Under the pieces are notes generated by a model. The model did not search any database. It saw only the letters and a program-made list of their open reading frames with translations, and had not been told where the DNA came from. A program made the position numbers and the translations under genes. Of a stretch of DNA of 64,000 bases, positions 44,778-55,868 are shown in pieces; the stretch's first letter is position 1; every line of letters begins with the position of its first letter. Source of the stretch: Ilyonectria destructans (taxonomy: Eukaryota > Ascomycota > Sordariomycetes > Hypocreales > Nectriaceae). The DNA lies in the NCBI GenBank assembly GCA_020740775.1, contig JAHEWK010000012.1, positions 2,170,001 through 2,234,000 of the forward strand, written 5' to 3'.

Positions 44778-47700
44778 ACTCGGGAGCAATGACGTTGAAC
44801 CAGGTATGAACAAGAAAGCTGGTCCGATGTCTTCAGACGTGATGAAGAAGAGGGCTATTCCGAGGCAAAAAAGAAAAACTTGAAGAAAAAATGGCACGCG
44901 GAAGACCCGGGACTAAAACAGGACAACGCGACTCAATACCCAACTTGTCGGGGCTGCTGTGGTGATATTTGCCACAAACTGACACAGGGGCTCGCGTCGC
45001 AGGGTTTCAACTAAGCTTGAAGACGGCCACCACCATCCTCTTCGGGTCAATCTCGCGGCTGCATGCTCTTAGACAGTAGCTCAGGGTGAATATGTGGGTG
45101 CAGTCTCTACTCTATAGTTGATCTTGCCGGCCTTAATTGCTCAACCGAATTCTAACTGTCAATTCTCCACGGCACCCCGCCAAGGTCACATCGCATCACT
45201 GAGATACCGTCAAGGCCGGAGAAGTTCCAAGTCGAAAGTCTAGCCCCATTTGCCCAATCATCGATCCTCGCTTCCACCGTTCACCACACTAGTCGTATCT
45301 GTACTTGGCGCAGTGGCGGTGGCCATCAAATATGCAACAAATGCCCGGATATCACACGCAGAAAGTAGAACGAACATGGCCAATGCGCCGACCAAGGTGA
45401 CTCTCACGGCTCTGTGTTTGAATGTGGAAGCACCTGCATCGAATTATCCCCCAGAAATCTCCACTCCAGTCACCCATGCTCCGCTTCATGGTGGCTCGGC
45501 TATTGGATGCGTCCAGTTCCTCGGCAATATTCGTGCGGGGCTTTGACCAAAGATAGACTGGTGTCAAATTTTCATTTTGGCCCGGCACACCATTACATGA
45601 AGTACCGAGTCGGACACCGGATGGATGATGCCAGGGAAACGTGGCCAATGCCTCATTTTCATCCCCCTGGCTACATCATATCATCTCCAGTATTCTAATC
45701 AATCATTCCGCACTCAAACCCTTGCATCTTGTTGATCTGCGGATGGAGTCTTCAACGAGGATCATGTGAAAGTCATTGTCATCGCTTCAATCTAAAAGCT
45801 AAATACTGCGGCCTAAATCCCTGATCTAGAATAGTAAAGGGGCTAGGCGCTCGTTTGATACTGTTGCGTCTTGCTTCTAATAGGTCAAATGGGCCTCAGT
45901 TCGCTTCAGCTCCGAAGAGTCGGGTAAATAGCTTCCATTTTGGTACAGGCTCCGATCCCCGGGATTCAACCCGAACTTGTGCCCCCTGCCCCTGTTTTCC
46001 ACCGGCCGACCCCCTTGCTTGACAGGTCGTGTTTCATTCTCTGAGCTGCTTCAATTTCTACAACGTTTCCGCTACTGCAATTCACCTGGGCTACGACTGG
46101 CTTCAGGCGTGGACTGCCCACCTGTTCAAAGTTTTGATGCATGGGCAAGATGCAACATCCCCTACGCTTTAAGCTCTGGCAACGGTTTGGGGTTGCAATT
46201 CTCACAGCCCCCTCCCCAAAAGATTTCTAATAAATCTTAGCACCAAGGCCAGGCGTCCAGGTACCTGTAAGTATAGCCGTGTACGGCATGAGGGTAAATG
46301 CAGTTAGGTCCTATTGTACTAACGAGCACGCATGCAATCTATACCCTACCTATACCGCTTGGACCTAAACAGCTATATGTTTCCGACTCTATAGAGGTGA
46401 AGCCCTGGAAGGGCGCCAAATGTGGACACCCTGAGTGTTCTTCGGTAATCGAATTTGACCTTCCCATCCGACATCCTTTTAGAGAAATTCAGGTTCTTGG
46501 CTCACCTGATAGAACTTCCCTTTGAAGCAGTCATCGCCGACATAAGTCGGTTCAACATCACTGCCACCTGACCTGCTCTCCACGTGTCATTAAAAATTCG
46601 CATCCGGAAAATGGGTAAAAAGATCGACCACGCTGTATGGGTGTCACTCGACATGTATTTGATGTGCTCAAATGTTTCAAGCTCATGGTGCCCCAGTCGA
46701 TCCACTCAACCTTTTGCATCAAAAGTGAGGGACCAGAATGGGCGTGGATGGCCAGAATAACTTGCATCCTTCAGGATATGAGAGCCACCCATTTAAATAG
46801 ATTCCAATTCAATATACAGTGCTCTACTCTTCAAACATCTCTTTCAGGGGTCCAGCTGCCAGCGTTGGGTTTAACTACGGGACTCGGCAGGTAATTTGGT
46901 CCAGCGTAGCCACCATTCCCAGTGAGAAGGGCACGTTAGGCGGACTAGCGATAGCAAAGCTCCTTCCATCTGATGGCCGACAGCATTAGTCAGGCTAGCT
47001 AGCTAACGAGTATAAGTGATTATCTCATTGCCTGGATACAAAAAATATTTATGGAGGATATCGTTCCACTATCTGAACTCAGTCTTGTGTTTCCCAAACA
47101 GACGCAACAAGTACTTCTAAAACATTTATGTGAGCGACTCTAATGCCCCCAGATTGCTAAGATGCACGTCTTTCAACCATGGAAATAACCCAGGCACCGC
47201 CCTCGGACGCATCGATAGACTGGGGAACAGATATGCGCATTTGTATGTACAAGGGACTCGGTCCCTGCGAGAGCACCGGTATCGGCATTGTCCGACAATC
47301 CACTAGGCCCCATTCGACCCTTCCAGTATTTTAACCCCTCTGAAACAATAATGTCGGGACGAACCGTCCGGTCGTCGAAAGAAAGCGCGGAGGTTGCACG
47401 AGTTTGTCCATATGCCGTAGATAATCACGCATTCGAATAATATTTTTTTACCGATATTTGCAGTCTTTTGAGAGCACGAGTCTTGAAAGTACCGCACTTC
47501 AAGCCAAGCTCATCTTCTCCATCCCACAGCGTTGGGAGAATCATCCGGACTCAAACAACGGGTACAATTCCATCGGCGCGTCAATTCAATTTCAGCTGCC
47601 TACCAGTTTGGATGTGGACATCACTTGGACATTTTTATACCGATCTCAGGTATGTGATATATTATGACTTTGTCCTGTCAACTTACTTTAAGATATCTCC

Positions 47701-48004
47701 ATAGATCGATCACCTTTTAATACCAGTGTCGCTTGTGCTCTTGTTGATACGAAATCAAGACTGTAACAATTGTCAGTCCACCGGATGCTCATTTGGGATT
47801 GAAATGTTTCAAATGGAGGCGCGCCACTGGATTAATTCGGCTTCGCCTAACATGCAGATTAATACGAGGACCTAACGAAAATGTTTCCCATAGGAAAACA
47901 CCCCCAATCGTCTGTAAAGGAGAGCGGGGTAAGAATTCAATGGAGACTTGTCCACCATACCCCCTACCCTATGACACTGTAGTGGCAGAAGAATGATACT
48001 AGAT
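44778..48004. other. gene-poor region
   Basis: About 3.2 kb with no supported gene on either strand. Short open frames (for example 45250-45546, 45977-46240, 46637-46894) lack domains, signal peptides and codon regularity. It borders the DUF3435 relic at 48005-48496. Confidence 0.5.
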
Positions 48005-48496
48005 TTAGCTTGGGAATAGCGTGCGAAATCTCCGGCGCATCAATGATATGAACTCAATTTTGTAGTTGCAAGTATGGCACCGTTGACGAGACCAGTTTGA
48101 GAAGTGTCGAGCAATGATCCCAAATCCTCCGAAATAGGTCTTTCTGGCCTTGGAAAGCTCAAAGTGAAGATATTCTTCAGGGGGTGCACCAAGGTGCTTC
48201 CATAGCTGCACCTAAAATGATGCATCTGCGTCTATATTAGATGAATTCCCAGGGGTAACCAAGCAGGGGCCAGCCTCATTCTACTCCTCTATTGACTGCT
48301 AGTAGTACTCTGGTGGATGTAAATTCCCGCCGAACAGCCGGATCTGGTCCTCGATGTCGACGTCATTTCCGTAGTCTTCCACGTCTATTGCGTCAGTCTC
48401 TGAGCCAAAATGTTCATCTTCGTTGATATCGAATATGCCGTCGTCTACGGAAACATTTGACTCATCCCCATCGTCAAGTAGGCGTGATCGGCGCAT
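48005..48496 (-). pseudogene. DUF3435 (Starship-captain-type tyrosine recombinase) N-terminal relic
   Basis: Minus strand. It opens MRRSRLLDDGDESN, continues acidic (DVEDYGNDVDIEDQ) and reaches LFGGNLHPPEYY, the phrase I associate with the N-terminus of FluG/DUF3435 proteins. The same frame goes on past TAG with QSIEE, another TAG and NEAG, as the family does. A shifted frame then gives WKHLGAPPEEYLHFELSKAR. Two stops and a frame change make it dead. It stops before the catalytic core. Part of the 44.8-54.4 kb relic field. Confidence 0.6.
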
Positions 48497-50529
48497 AGTA
48501 GCGCGCGTTAAGATTGTTAGAGTAAAGTTGCGAGCGGCTAAAGCAAAGGAGTTTTACATTTAGCGAAGGCAGCCTAGCCTATTATATATGGGCAGAAGGT
48601 GGGTGCTATTACAAAATACTTTGTAGCTCCTCAGCGGAATAGGAACTTAGACAGCGCGCAAGTCAGTCAACGTCTGGTTTAGATCCTAAGTTGGATGCGG
48701 GTTGAGGTGCAGGACTTGAAGCGTGAGATATCATTTCGGCGTGGCGTAGCATGCCTTGCCCTTTGTTATTGACTACAGCCCCGGGTAGACGCCTTGGCGG
48801 TATTAGACCAAATGACCAACAAAATACGCCTGTGCCAGACAGGTCCGATATGCCCCGGCCCACTGTCTTTCTTAACTCCCTAAACGCACGCAGGAGCAAA
48901 TCCCTCTCCGAAATTGTTCAAGCAATCCTCCTCAGTCCACGCGACGGGGAGATTCGTGCAGAGACCGACAGAGGTGACGAGAGTTCCCCCGCTCGCCACA
49001 CAGAAGGAGGCAACCCCAGACGCACTCAAGTTCAGGGCCGAACTAACACATCGGCAGTTAACAGCCAGTGAAGCGCTACTTAAACATGAGCGAGAATCTA
49101 TATGAATGAATGTAGAGGAATACCCGAACAGAGCCGAAAGGACAAAAAAAACGAGCAATCATTTTTGCTAGATTGTAGCAATGGTTTTGGTGTTGAGAAA
49201 GTGGTGTGTGAACCGAGAATTCGTAAGAGTTAAACCGGACTGATTGTTATCGAAAGCCCCAAGGCGACAAGAAAGTGTTTTATAAAAGACAAGTGAGTAG
49301 AAAGGTGTGACAGTTGATTCTGGAAGACTTTTATATAAAGCGTGTGGCTCCTTTTATCTCAATTCAGACTCTTATACTTTCTTGTAAAGCCCAACATGAT
49401 GCCTATAATCTAAAACATTACTAATGGTCTTTATGTCTTCTAGACAGCTCTCAAACGTCTGAAACTAGCTGGAGTATATTGTTTTTACCTAATTGTCGGG
49501 CGTCTCATATCTAAGCATAAAACCGAGGCCTCTAAACTCTAATACATAGGGTTTCTGTCTCAAGCCGCGGCACGTTGCCATTGACAGTATCTCATCGCCT
49601 CCACTTACCATAAACGGCAACTCGTTTGCGCTCAAGGCGCAGTCGTTAGCGTTAGAACCCGAAGCATAAGGTCTGCAATTATGGATAATGCCTTTCGTCA
49701 GCGACATGAGCCGCGTTGAGGTAATAATAGCTAAGTTGAATGAGTGAACGAGGTTATGCCGCACGAGTTAAACGATTTTTTACAAGCTCATGTGTTTACG
49801 TACCACTTACACACTCCTGCAGAATTGTTAGGCGTTGTCGCTATATGCTTGGTATACGAAGAAGTTGGGCTACAGAGATGTGTTGCTACTAGGTTGCTGG
49901 AACATGAAACTGAATGTAACTGACTTTTGCATAGAGCTTCCAGTGAGCCAGAAAAGACAGTACGTACTCTTTTAGGGTACCTGAAGCAACCCTCATATTT
50001 CAGAGCCACGATAACTGTGTGATCTACACTATAACATTTTCACTATGACACATACCAAAACCGTGTAAATTTTATATTAACTATAGTCTGTAAATTTCCA
50101 TTGGATACCAAGCCCCCTCTGACCGGAGACGCCGGTACAGTCGGGGATTTGATCTTTCTGGCTGAACCTGCTAACGTACTAGTTAGACATAGAGTTGTAG
50201 AGGTGCGGCAGGCAAGAAATGACAGGCAGGGACCAAGGCCCAAAGTGGACTAGTATTTCTACCGGAAGCCTGAAATTAGGTCCCTTGGTCTTCTATCAGT
50301 GGAGGTAGGACATACCCCGTTCCAAATATCGGAGCCGAGGCTGACGATTATTAAAGGGAGCCATATCCTAGAAGCTCAGTCTTCAAACCAAACTCACAGA
50401 GCCAAAGCCGCATTCCAATCTCCCAAGACTCTTAACTCACTTCAATTCTCCTCTCAAGTCGAGTTGATCTTGACTCTTTATACAATCTTTTTCAACAAGC
50501 TACAGCTCACCACCTCTCTTCTCGCCAAC
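48497..50529. other. gene-poor region
   Basis: About 2 kb. Open frames at 48663-49158 (both strands) and 49489-49764 show no domain I know. They may be pieces of decayed elements. The last 230 bp carry the promoter of the small secreted protein gene. Confidence 0.45.
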
Positions 50530-50877
50530 ATGAAATTCACTGCTGCTCTCATCTTCACCACTCTGGCCACTGCCTCGCCTCTGTCGGTCCGCCAGGATGA
50601 CGCCCTCACGATCGTCAATAACGCACTGGATGATGCCCGCTCCGCGTCCGCCAACAGCATCATGAACACTCAAGGCGAAGGTCGTCAGCTCCTCGAGTGC
50701 GGAAGGCTGTGCACACAGTGCCGCAACGGAGCCATCACCACTGCGCTCGGAGAAGTCGCCGTTTGCCGTACGGCTGCCCTAGCAATTGAGGTCGCCGGTT
50801 TCATTGCATGCGAAACTGCTGTTGTCGGCACTTTGAACCAGGCCGAGGCCGAATGCGAGGGTCTTGCTGACCCCTAA
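50530..50877 (+). CDS. small secreted cysteine-containing protein
   Basis: Single exon, 115 residues. Residues 1-16 form a signal peptide (MKFTAALIFTTLATAS), and PLSVRQ may be a Kex2-like or monobasic processing region. The mature part has a helical, Ala-rich pattern with six cysteines (LECGRLCTQCRNG, VAVCRTAAL, FIACETAVVG, AEAECEGL). I do not recognise the family. A long AC/CT-rich leader with no ATG precedes it, as in strongly expressed fungal genes. It is the only gene with good coding features between 44.8 and 54.5 kb. An effector role is possible but not shown. Confidence 0.75.
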   Translation: MKFTAALIFTTLATASPLSVRQDDALTIVNNALDDARSASANSIMNTQGEGRQLLECGRLCTQCRNGAITTALGEVAVCRTAALAIEVAGFIACETAVVGTLNQAEAECEGLADP

Positions 50878-51245
50878 AGCAGGGGCAGAGTTTAGGGCTT
50901 CTCAATACATAAGTATTGGACTATGGAAGCATTTCGTACGCAAAGGCATTCGAGTATCCGCTCTGTTATCAAAACTCAATGAGTCGCCATTCCTATTCTG
51001 CTATTGATGAGAAGCTTTAATAGGGTATTAATATATACTAGTATACCTTTTATTAGTATAATTTAATTACTTTCATCCGTGCTGAATGACTATCTACTAC
51101 TATTTCCTCTAGTCTTTTAATATCCCCAATATATTAATTTGCCAGATTTGCGTTATATATGTCTTTCTAGTTGATGTTTATAAGAGAGCATTGTGTTGCT
51201 CAACGAAGTGAATTGAAGTAAGATAACCTTGATGTATAATGACCG

Positions 51246-51270
51246 CCCCCCCCCCCCCCCCCAAAAAAAA
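51246..51270. repeat. homopolymer run: 17 C then 8 A
   Basis: A 17-base C run followed directly by 8 A. Run length may be a sequencing or assembly estimate. It lies at the edge of a relic and an AT-rich block. Confidence 0.8.
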
Positions 51271-51322
51271 CCTTCGCCTGTGAGCAGTCAACCTTCGACC
51301 AAACCGTCCGCCCCCGGATGAC

Positions 51323-51482
51323 TCATGCAGCCTGACGCCGAGCCTCCTCACGCCGAGCCTTCTCCAGCAGCCCCAGCAGCTCTAATAGCCACGCCCTATT
51401 CCGGCCTAGCTTTTCTAGCTCTTCCTCGTCTGTTTCCGTAGTCGCATTACTTACGACTGCATCTCGGAGGGCGTTAAGCCTG
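51323..51482 (-). pseudogene. relic coding fragment, Glu/Arg/Leu-rich C-terminus
   Basis: Minus strand open fragment ending in TGA, with ALRDAVVSNATTETDEEELE and then RAWLLELLGLLEKARREEA. It resembles the C-terminal helix of proteins carried on fungal repeats, but I cannot name the family. Upstream of it the sequence turns into an AT-rich, stop-filled block, so only this end remains. Confidence 0.35.
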
Positions 51483-51489
51483 CCCTATT

Positions 51490-52020
51490 ATTATCTGTAG
51501 AAAATCTTCAGACTTTTATCTCCAGCTGCTATAGAGACGGCCTGACAACCTAACCGCACTAGGTTGACCCAATCTCCGTTGCTAAGCTAGGCTAATTAGG
51601 CCTCAGCTTCAGCTGGATTCTTAAAGTATTAAATTTACTTCAGTATATTAAGGATACTTATATATCGACTTAGAATACAGATTGAAATACCTATTATTTA
51701 AATTGCTATATATTATACTGCAGCTAGACTTATAGTATTAATTAAGCTAACTAAAATTCTAATTGCTAAAGTAGGTATAATAGCTTTTTAATATAAAAAA
51801 TATATAAGAGAGAAAAAGAATTAAAATTTAGCTTCTTAAGCTAATAGCTTATATATTTATATAGATTTTAACTTTTTTAAATTAAAAAGCTTAATATTTA
51901 GTTATTATAGTAGTATTAGATAGAAAATATTTAAATTATAGATAAAACTATATTTTTTTTAATTTTATACTGATAACTTACTTACCTTAAAGGAGCAGAT
52001 AGAAGTTAGATTAGTTTATA
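51490..52020. repeat. AT-rich block, RIP-like
   Basis: Long stretches of A/T with abundant TA dinucleotides (for example 51640-51990) and almost no coding capacity. This is the pattern left by repeat-induced point mutation on an old duplicated element. It sits between relic coding fragments. Confidence 0.6.
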
Positions 52021-52026
52021 AGAGAG

Positions 52027-52178
52027 GTTGTATATAAAACTCTAAATGCCGGACCTGCTATTGATACGGTAAATGAATGTGCGTATTCGTTCGATGTGAA
52101 CCAACTTGCGCTGTAAAGATATCTTGGTTCTAGCCAAAATATACCCAATATTAGAATAGTGGATCTGACAGTACTCTC
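52027..52178 (+). pseudogene. relic fragment of the 57-kb membrane-protein family
   Basis: About 50 codons in one frame: LNAGPAIDTVNECAYSFDVN, then QLAL, a TAA, RYLGSSQNIPN and IVDLTVL. The gene at 56988-58799 has the matching YALDMN, LPLRRYLGSGQNTPNGSMVDLTVPYF. DNA similarity is obvious (GATATCTTGGTTCT in both). The relic is cut on both sides and abuts a DUF3435 fragment. Confidence 0.75.
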
Positions 52179-52180
52179 AA

Positions 52181-52726
52181 TTGGATGAGCCACATCGTCT
52201 CAATCTGGCAGGTATATATCTGGGTTTGGCGTACACGGGAGCCCGTTCGGTCGAGGTCGTAAACGGTGAAGAGAACAAGCACAAAGATAGATTGTACGAA
52301 GAACAATTCGGGTCGAAACGTGCAATTGCTGTCGACGACAAGGACGATGAGCCACCGGACGAAGACTCGGGCTTGCTGGAGAAGATGCTCATGCAAGAAA
52401 CCGAACGACGCGGACGCCCGAAGGCGCTCTGCTATGAGGACACTCTGGTGCTGGCTGTGCGCCATCCCGAAACGAACGAGGACGGGCTAGTGATGGCGAT
52501 CAGGTTCATTCACCACAAGGGATCCGGCAACAACCCCAAGCCGTGTGTGATGATTGAGCCTCCTCTCTTGCGTCCGAGTTGCCAACCCGACAATCTAAGC
52601 AAGGGAGGGTTCCGTACATTGCGTACGAAAGCTGCAGAGCTAATAACAATCCTGTGCAGCAAGAAGGGAACGGCCAAGAGTAGGCTGGCAAGACGGACTA
52701 GGCAAACCTTTGTTCTCGTAACATAG
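52181..52726 (+). pseudogene. DUF3435 (Starship-captain-type tyrosine recombinase) internal fragment
   Basis: 181 open codons without a true start. The central part follows DUF3435/FluG proteins: LAGIYLGLAYTGARSVEVVN (R in the position of the catalytic arginine region), acidic linker, RRGRPKALCYEDTLVLAVRH, then MAIRFIHHKGSGNNPKP. After this the similarity decays. The C-terminal catalytic His/Arg/Tyr part is absent. It is the opposite strand to the 48-kb relic, so the two are not one gene. Confidence 0.65.
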
Positions 52727-52800
52727 GAATCGTTAGAGCCAGATGAGGTCCCACTTATGATGTAGAAAACGCAATGCCCCTATGAACATAATAAAAATAG

Positions 52801-53010
52801 TCAATAAGACAACACAACTGTAGATAAAGATGCTATCTGCCTAAGTGTTGAGACATACCGGCTACTTATGACTGAGACCTGCCATCCAGTCGCTAGAACT
52901 CCCGTGTATTTCCAAACCCTGCCTGAGATGTGAAGTTGGTAGAGGTCATTGTTTCGTGCGACGATGTCGATGGTGGCTCCGTTTACATCCAACTTCTTCC
53001 ATCCAGTGAG
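52801..53010 (-). pseudogene. tectonin-like (beta-propeller lectin) repeat fragment
   Basis: Minus strand fragment GWKKLDVNGATIDIVARNND followed by LYQLHISGRVWKYTG and TGWQ. This is one repeat of the W-x-LD...LYQLH...IWKYTG pattern of fungal tectonin/tachylectin-like propellers. Only about one repeat is present and stops bound it. Confidence 0.5.
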
Positions 53011-54010
53011 CGGCACTCTGGTGTCCTCTCAGATCACACTGCTATTGTATGGTAGAAATGCCCTCCAGAAGCGACGATATTCCTCGTTAAAGGGTTGTTG
53101 TCTAGCTCCTACTATCCAGGGGAGTACCTGCGTACTTCCAGATAAGACCCGTGCTGTACAGCTAGTATAGATCATCACTGTGACTGCCGTGCTTAGTCTA
53201 GGCTGACGGTCTAGGGTAGGCGCGGATCGTAGGGATCAGGACGTCGTATATAAGTCGTAGTGTAGTTACTGCGAATAAGGCAACACAGTAGAGTAAGGTA
53301 TTACGTCTGGTAATGTTTAGCTGGTGCAGTGAGCTAGGTAACCAAGTATCATTAATAGCTGGGGAGCTAGTGTCCTAGTAACGGCCAGTCCCCGGGTTTA
53401 CCGGTAATATACTACAGCACTAGTTGTGATCACCATGGCGGTGATCGCGATCGTTGGTGATGGTGGGTGATCATGTCCGGTGAAACTCAATCGGACCGGC
53501 TTGGCGTGGCCAGAACTCCCACTTGATGTCTTGGCGATGTGTGAAGAGCTCGAAATGCATTGATAGATTCTCGGATAAGGCGTGGAAGTTGTGCCTTTTT
53601 GGTACTAACCTGATTTTCGCGCTCACGCTAAGCCGGTTCAATCTGTTGAGTTTTTACGACAGTGGTTATGTACTCACGGGTTAATTATTGTGCGTGCTCC
53701 GGAGGATTAGAAAAGGTGGGCCCTGCACCGGGTCATACTGACATTGTGCTTCGCCCTCCCTCCCTTACAGCCTGTAGTCTTGAAGTAAGCTGTGATATCT
53801 GATTAGTCAGTGTAGAGCCTCAAAATGCAATTCAAAAGACCAAAAAAAAAGCATCTATTACATCCAACGAGCCGGCAGCAGTCATTTTCTTCGCCAAGGG
53901 CGGCGAGGACGGATGTGTGGAGGTTGAAACCGGATGCCGGCTAAATTTCGCTGGTGGCATGATCCGCATCCCAGTGGGGCGAGCCTCTTGCCGAGATGAC
54001 CGAGTAGCCC
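53011..54010. other. gene-poor region
   Basis: No supported gene. The segment 53430-53480 contains repeated GTGATC/GGTGAT phrases that could pair, of no known role. Confidence 0.4.
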
Positions 54011-54381
54011 AGTCGGACCCCACCCATAAGGCAGGAAAAGGGGCAACGGGAGTCTCCCCCTTCAACGAAAGAAGACACAGCTACGGCGCAGGGATTGTAT
54101 TAAGCATATAGCATCCTGGATCAGAGGATGACACGATTATACGAGGGTCAGACACGTTCTTTCAGGCGTCTAGTCTACGCACGGGGGACTCCAAAGTGGT
54201 GTCTTTCCCAGTAAGTTATCAACCAACCCAGATCCGGAGATGGGAGCCAGAGATAATGTAACAGATCCCTAGTCAAGGCCCACCATTAAGGCGGCACCCT
54301 TAAGGCGGCACCCTTAAAAAGGCGGGAAAAGGAGCCTCGGAAGTCTCCCCTTTCGGCGAAAGACGGCGCAGCCAAGGGGCT
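54011..54381. repeat. imperfect direct repeat pair
   Basis: Copy 1 is at about 54011-54102 and copy 2 at about 54271-54381. Shared phrases include GGAAAAGG, AGTCTCCCC, CGAAAGA and CGGCGCAG. Copy 2 also holds a 14-bp tandem repeat (TAAGGCGGCACCCT twice, 54287-54314). This may be a decayed terminal repeat of an element; no coding region lies between. Confidence 0.5.
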
Positions 54382-54581
54382 AGACATACTACGTAGTAAA
54401 GTGGCAATAGGTCCCCCGGTCTCATGCTTTTATCAGAATGGATTGATGGCACTCCGGAAATCTCCAGCCTCTCCCGCCGTCACTTCTTGTCATTCTCTCC
54501 CTCTTTTTGCACCAAATCAACCCCCCACCCGCGTCGCGTCGCGTCGGCTTCACCAAGTTGGCATTTAGAAGCGCCTTCCAA

Positions 54582-55868
54582 ATGGCCGCCCGACGCTTCT
54601 CGCAAAGACGCATTCTTCTTGCTGTCCCTGTACTAACCTTCCTCAGCCTGGCTATCGTTCTCCTCGTCCTGAAGCCAGACCTAGCTCCGCTGTCGTTGGA
54701 TCGCCTCCTGCACCCTCCGCCTCCGCCTCCTTGGGAAGCCCCCGACGTCGACCCAATCATCCATGGCGTCCATGCTTCCGACTATGAGAAGACCGAACAC
54801 CCATACTCTCTCACCCCGTTTCCCAACTCCCCCTTGGTCACATCGCCGCCGGAGGACAAGCATGCGCCCTGGCTCGCCGCAGTTATTTGTACGCCCTGGG
54901 ATGTCGAGCGGCGCATGTTGATACGCTCTAGCTGGATGCGCATGTACAAAGACCTCCCTTTTGATGGCCGCTTCGTCGTCTCAAACCCCGGCCCGCAGTG
55001 GATGGAGACGATCAAGCTTGAGAATAGCACCTTTGGCGATTTAATTGTCCTCGATACCCTCCGAGAGGACGACTTTACCGCCAACACAGTCAAGACGCTC
55101 GGCTTCTATCACTGGCTCCTCGAGAAGAGCCCCAAGAAGTACCAGTTCGTCTCCAAGATGGATACGGACCTGTGGCTCAACGCACGTGGATTCTGGGATC
55201 GCTTCCTCCTCCCGAGGCTGACCAACGACACTGCGAACCCTATAGCGACTGTCAACAACACCATTATCGGCCAGCTCTACTACTCTCCGCCCCACAAGGT
55301 CGTCTTCCCCCACGGCTCTATGTACACCGTCACCTGGGATATGGTTGAGCTCCTAGCCGGGCTGCAGGACACCCACCACGTTATCGCCGGCGAGGATATG
55401 GCCCTCGCCATGCTCATGCTTAAGGGCCGGGAGACGGCGACCGTCGTCAACATGAAGGGCAGCGAGAAGTTTGACTTTGACGAACGCGACACACGGCCAG
55501 GCGAGAATACCGCATGGGCCGTGGGCGATACCATCCCCAGCGCCGCTGAGCATGCCCTGTACGGCGACGAGGTCATCGCCGTGCACCAGCTCAAGTCCAA
55601 CGAGGCCTGGCTCAAGGTCGCCGACTGCTTCGACGAGAACGGAATCAAGGAGATGCCACAATGGACGCCGCCGCCGCCGCCGCCGATGGACGAGGAGGAG
55701 AGTCGCAAGGAGAAGGAGGAGGGAGAGAAGAATAAGATGAAGTACAATAGATCACGATTCGATGCGATCCCCCCGGAATACTGGGAGTTTATGGACGGCA
55801 CCTGGTTGTGCAACGGTATCTGGAAGACGCAAGTCGGCGTGGACAAGAACCCAGAGATACAGTCGTAA
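54582..55868 (+). CDS. type II membrane glycosyltransferase, GT31 (beta-1,3-galactosyltransferase)-like
   Basis: Single exon, 428 residues from this ATG; an in-frame ATG 75 bp upstream would add 25. Likely Golgi enzyme. It has a short cytoplasmic basic tail (MAARRFSQRR), one membrane anchor (ILLAVPVLTFLSLAIVLLVL), a proline-rich stem (HPPPPPPW), then the catalytic domain. Family marks are RRMLIRSSWMRMY, FGDLIVLDTLREDDFTANTVK, the metal-binding DTD at 194-196 in SKMDTDLWLN, and AGEDMALAML. The C-terminus has a proline run and a charged Glu/Lys stretch before WEFMDGTWLCNGIW. Donor and acceptor sugars are not known. The gene borders the relic field on its left. Confidence 0.85.
   Translation: MAARRFSQRRILLAVPVLTFLSLAIVLLVLKPDLAPLSLDRLLHPPPPPPWEAPDVDPIIHGVHASDYEKTEHPYSLTPFPNSPLVTSPPEDKHAPWLAAVICTPWDVERRMLIRSSWMRMYKDLPFDGRFVVSNPGPQWMETIKLENSTFGDLIVLDTLREDDFTANTVKTLGFYHWLLEKSPKKYQFVSKMDTDLWLNARGFWDRFLLPRLTNDTANPIATVNNTIIGQLYYSPPHKVVFPHGSMYTVTWDMVELLAGLQDTHHVIAGEDMALAMLMLKGRETATVVNMKGSEKFDFDERDTRPGENTAWAVGDTIPSAAEHALYGDEVIAVHQLKSNEAWLKVADCFDENGIKEMPQWTPPPPPPMDEEESRKEKEEGEKNKMKYNRSRFDAIPPEYWEFMDGTWLCNGIWKTQVGVDKNPEIQS

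Noticed and set aside
45250..46894. Several short plus-strand frames
   Set aside because: No domains or conserved motifs; lengths are those expected by chance.
49489..49764. 91-codon minus-strand frame ending GLGFMLRYETPDN
   Set aside because: Possible piece of a decayed element, but nothing identifies it.
53430..53480. GTGATC-rich inverted phrases
   Set aside because: Short and imperfect; no array, spacer or gene context to support a functional element.
53975..54020. tRNA-like phrase near GAGTAGCCCAGTCGGA
   Set aside because: No matching acceptor stem or T-loop could be drawn around it.
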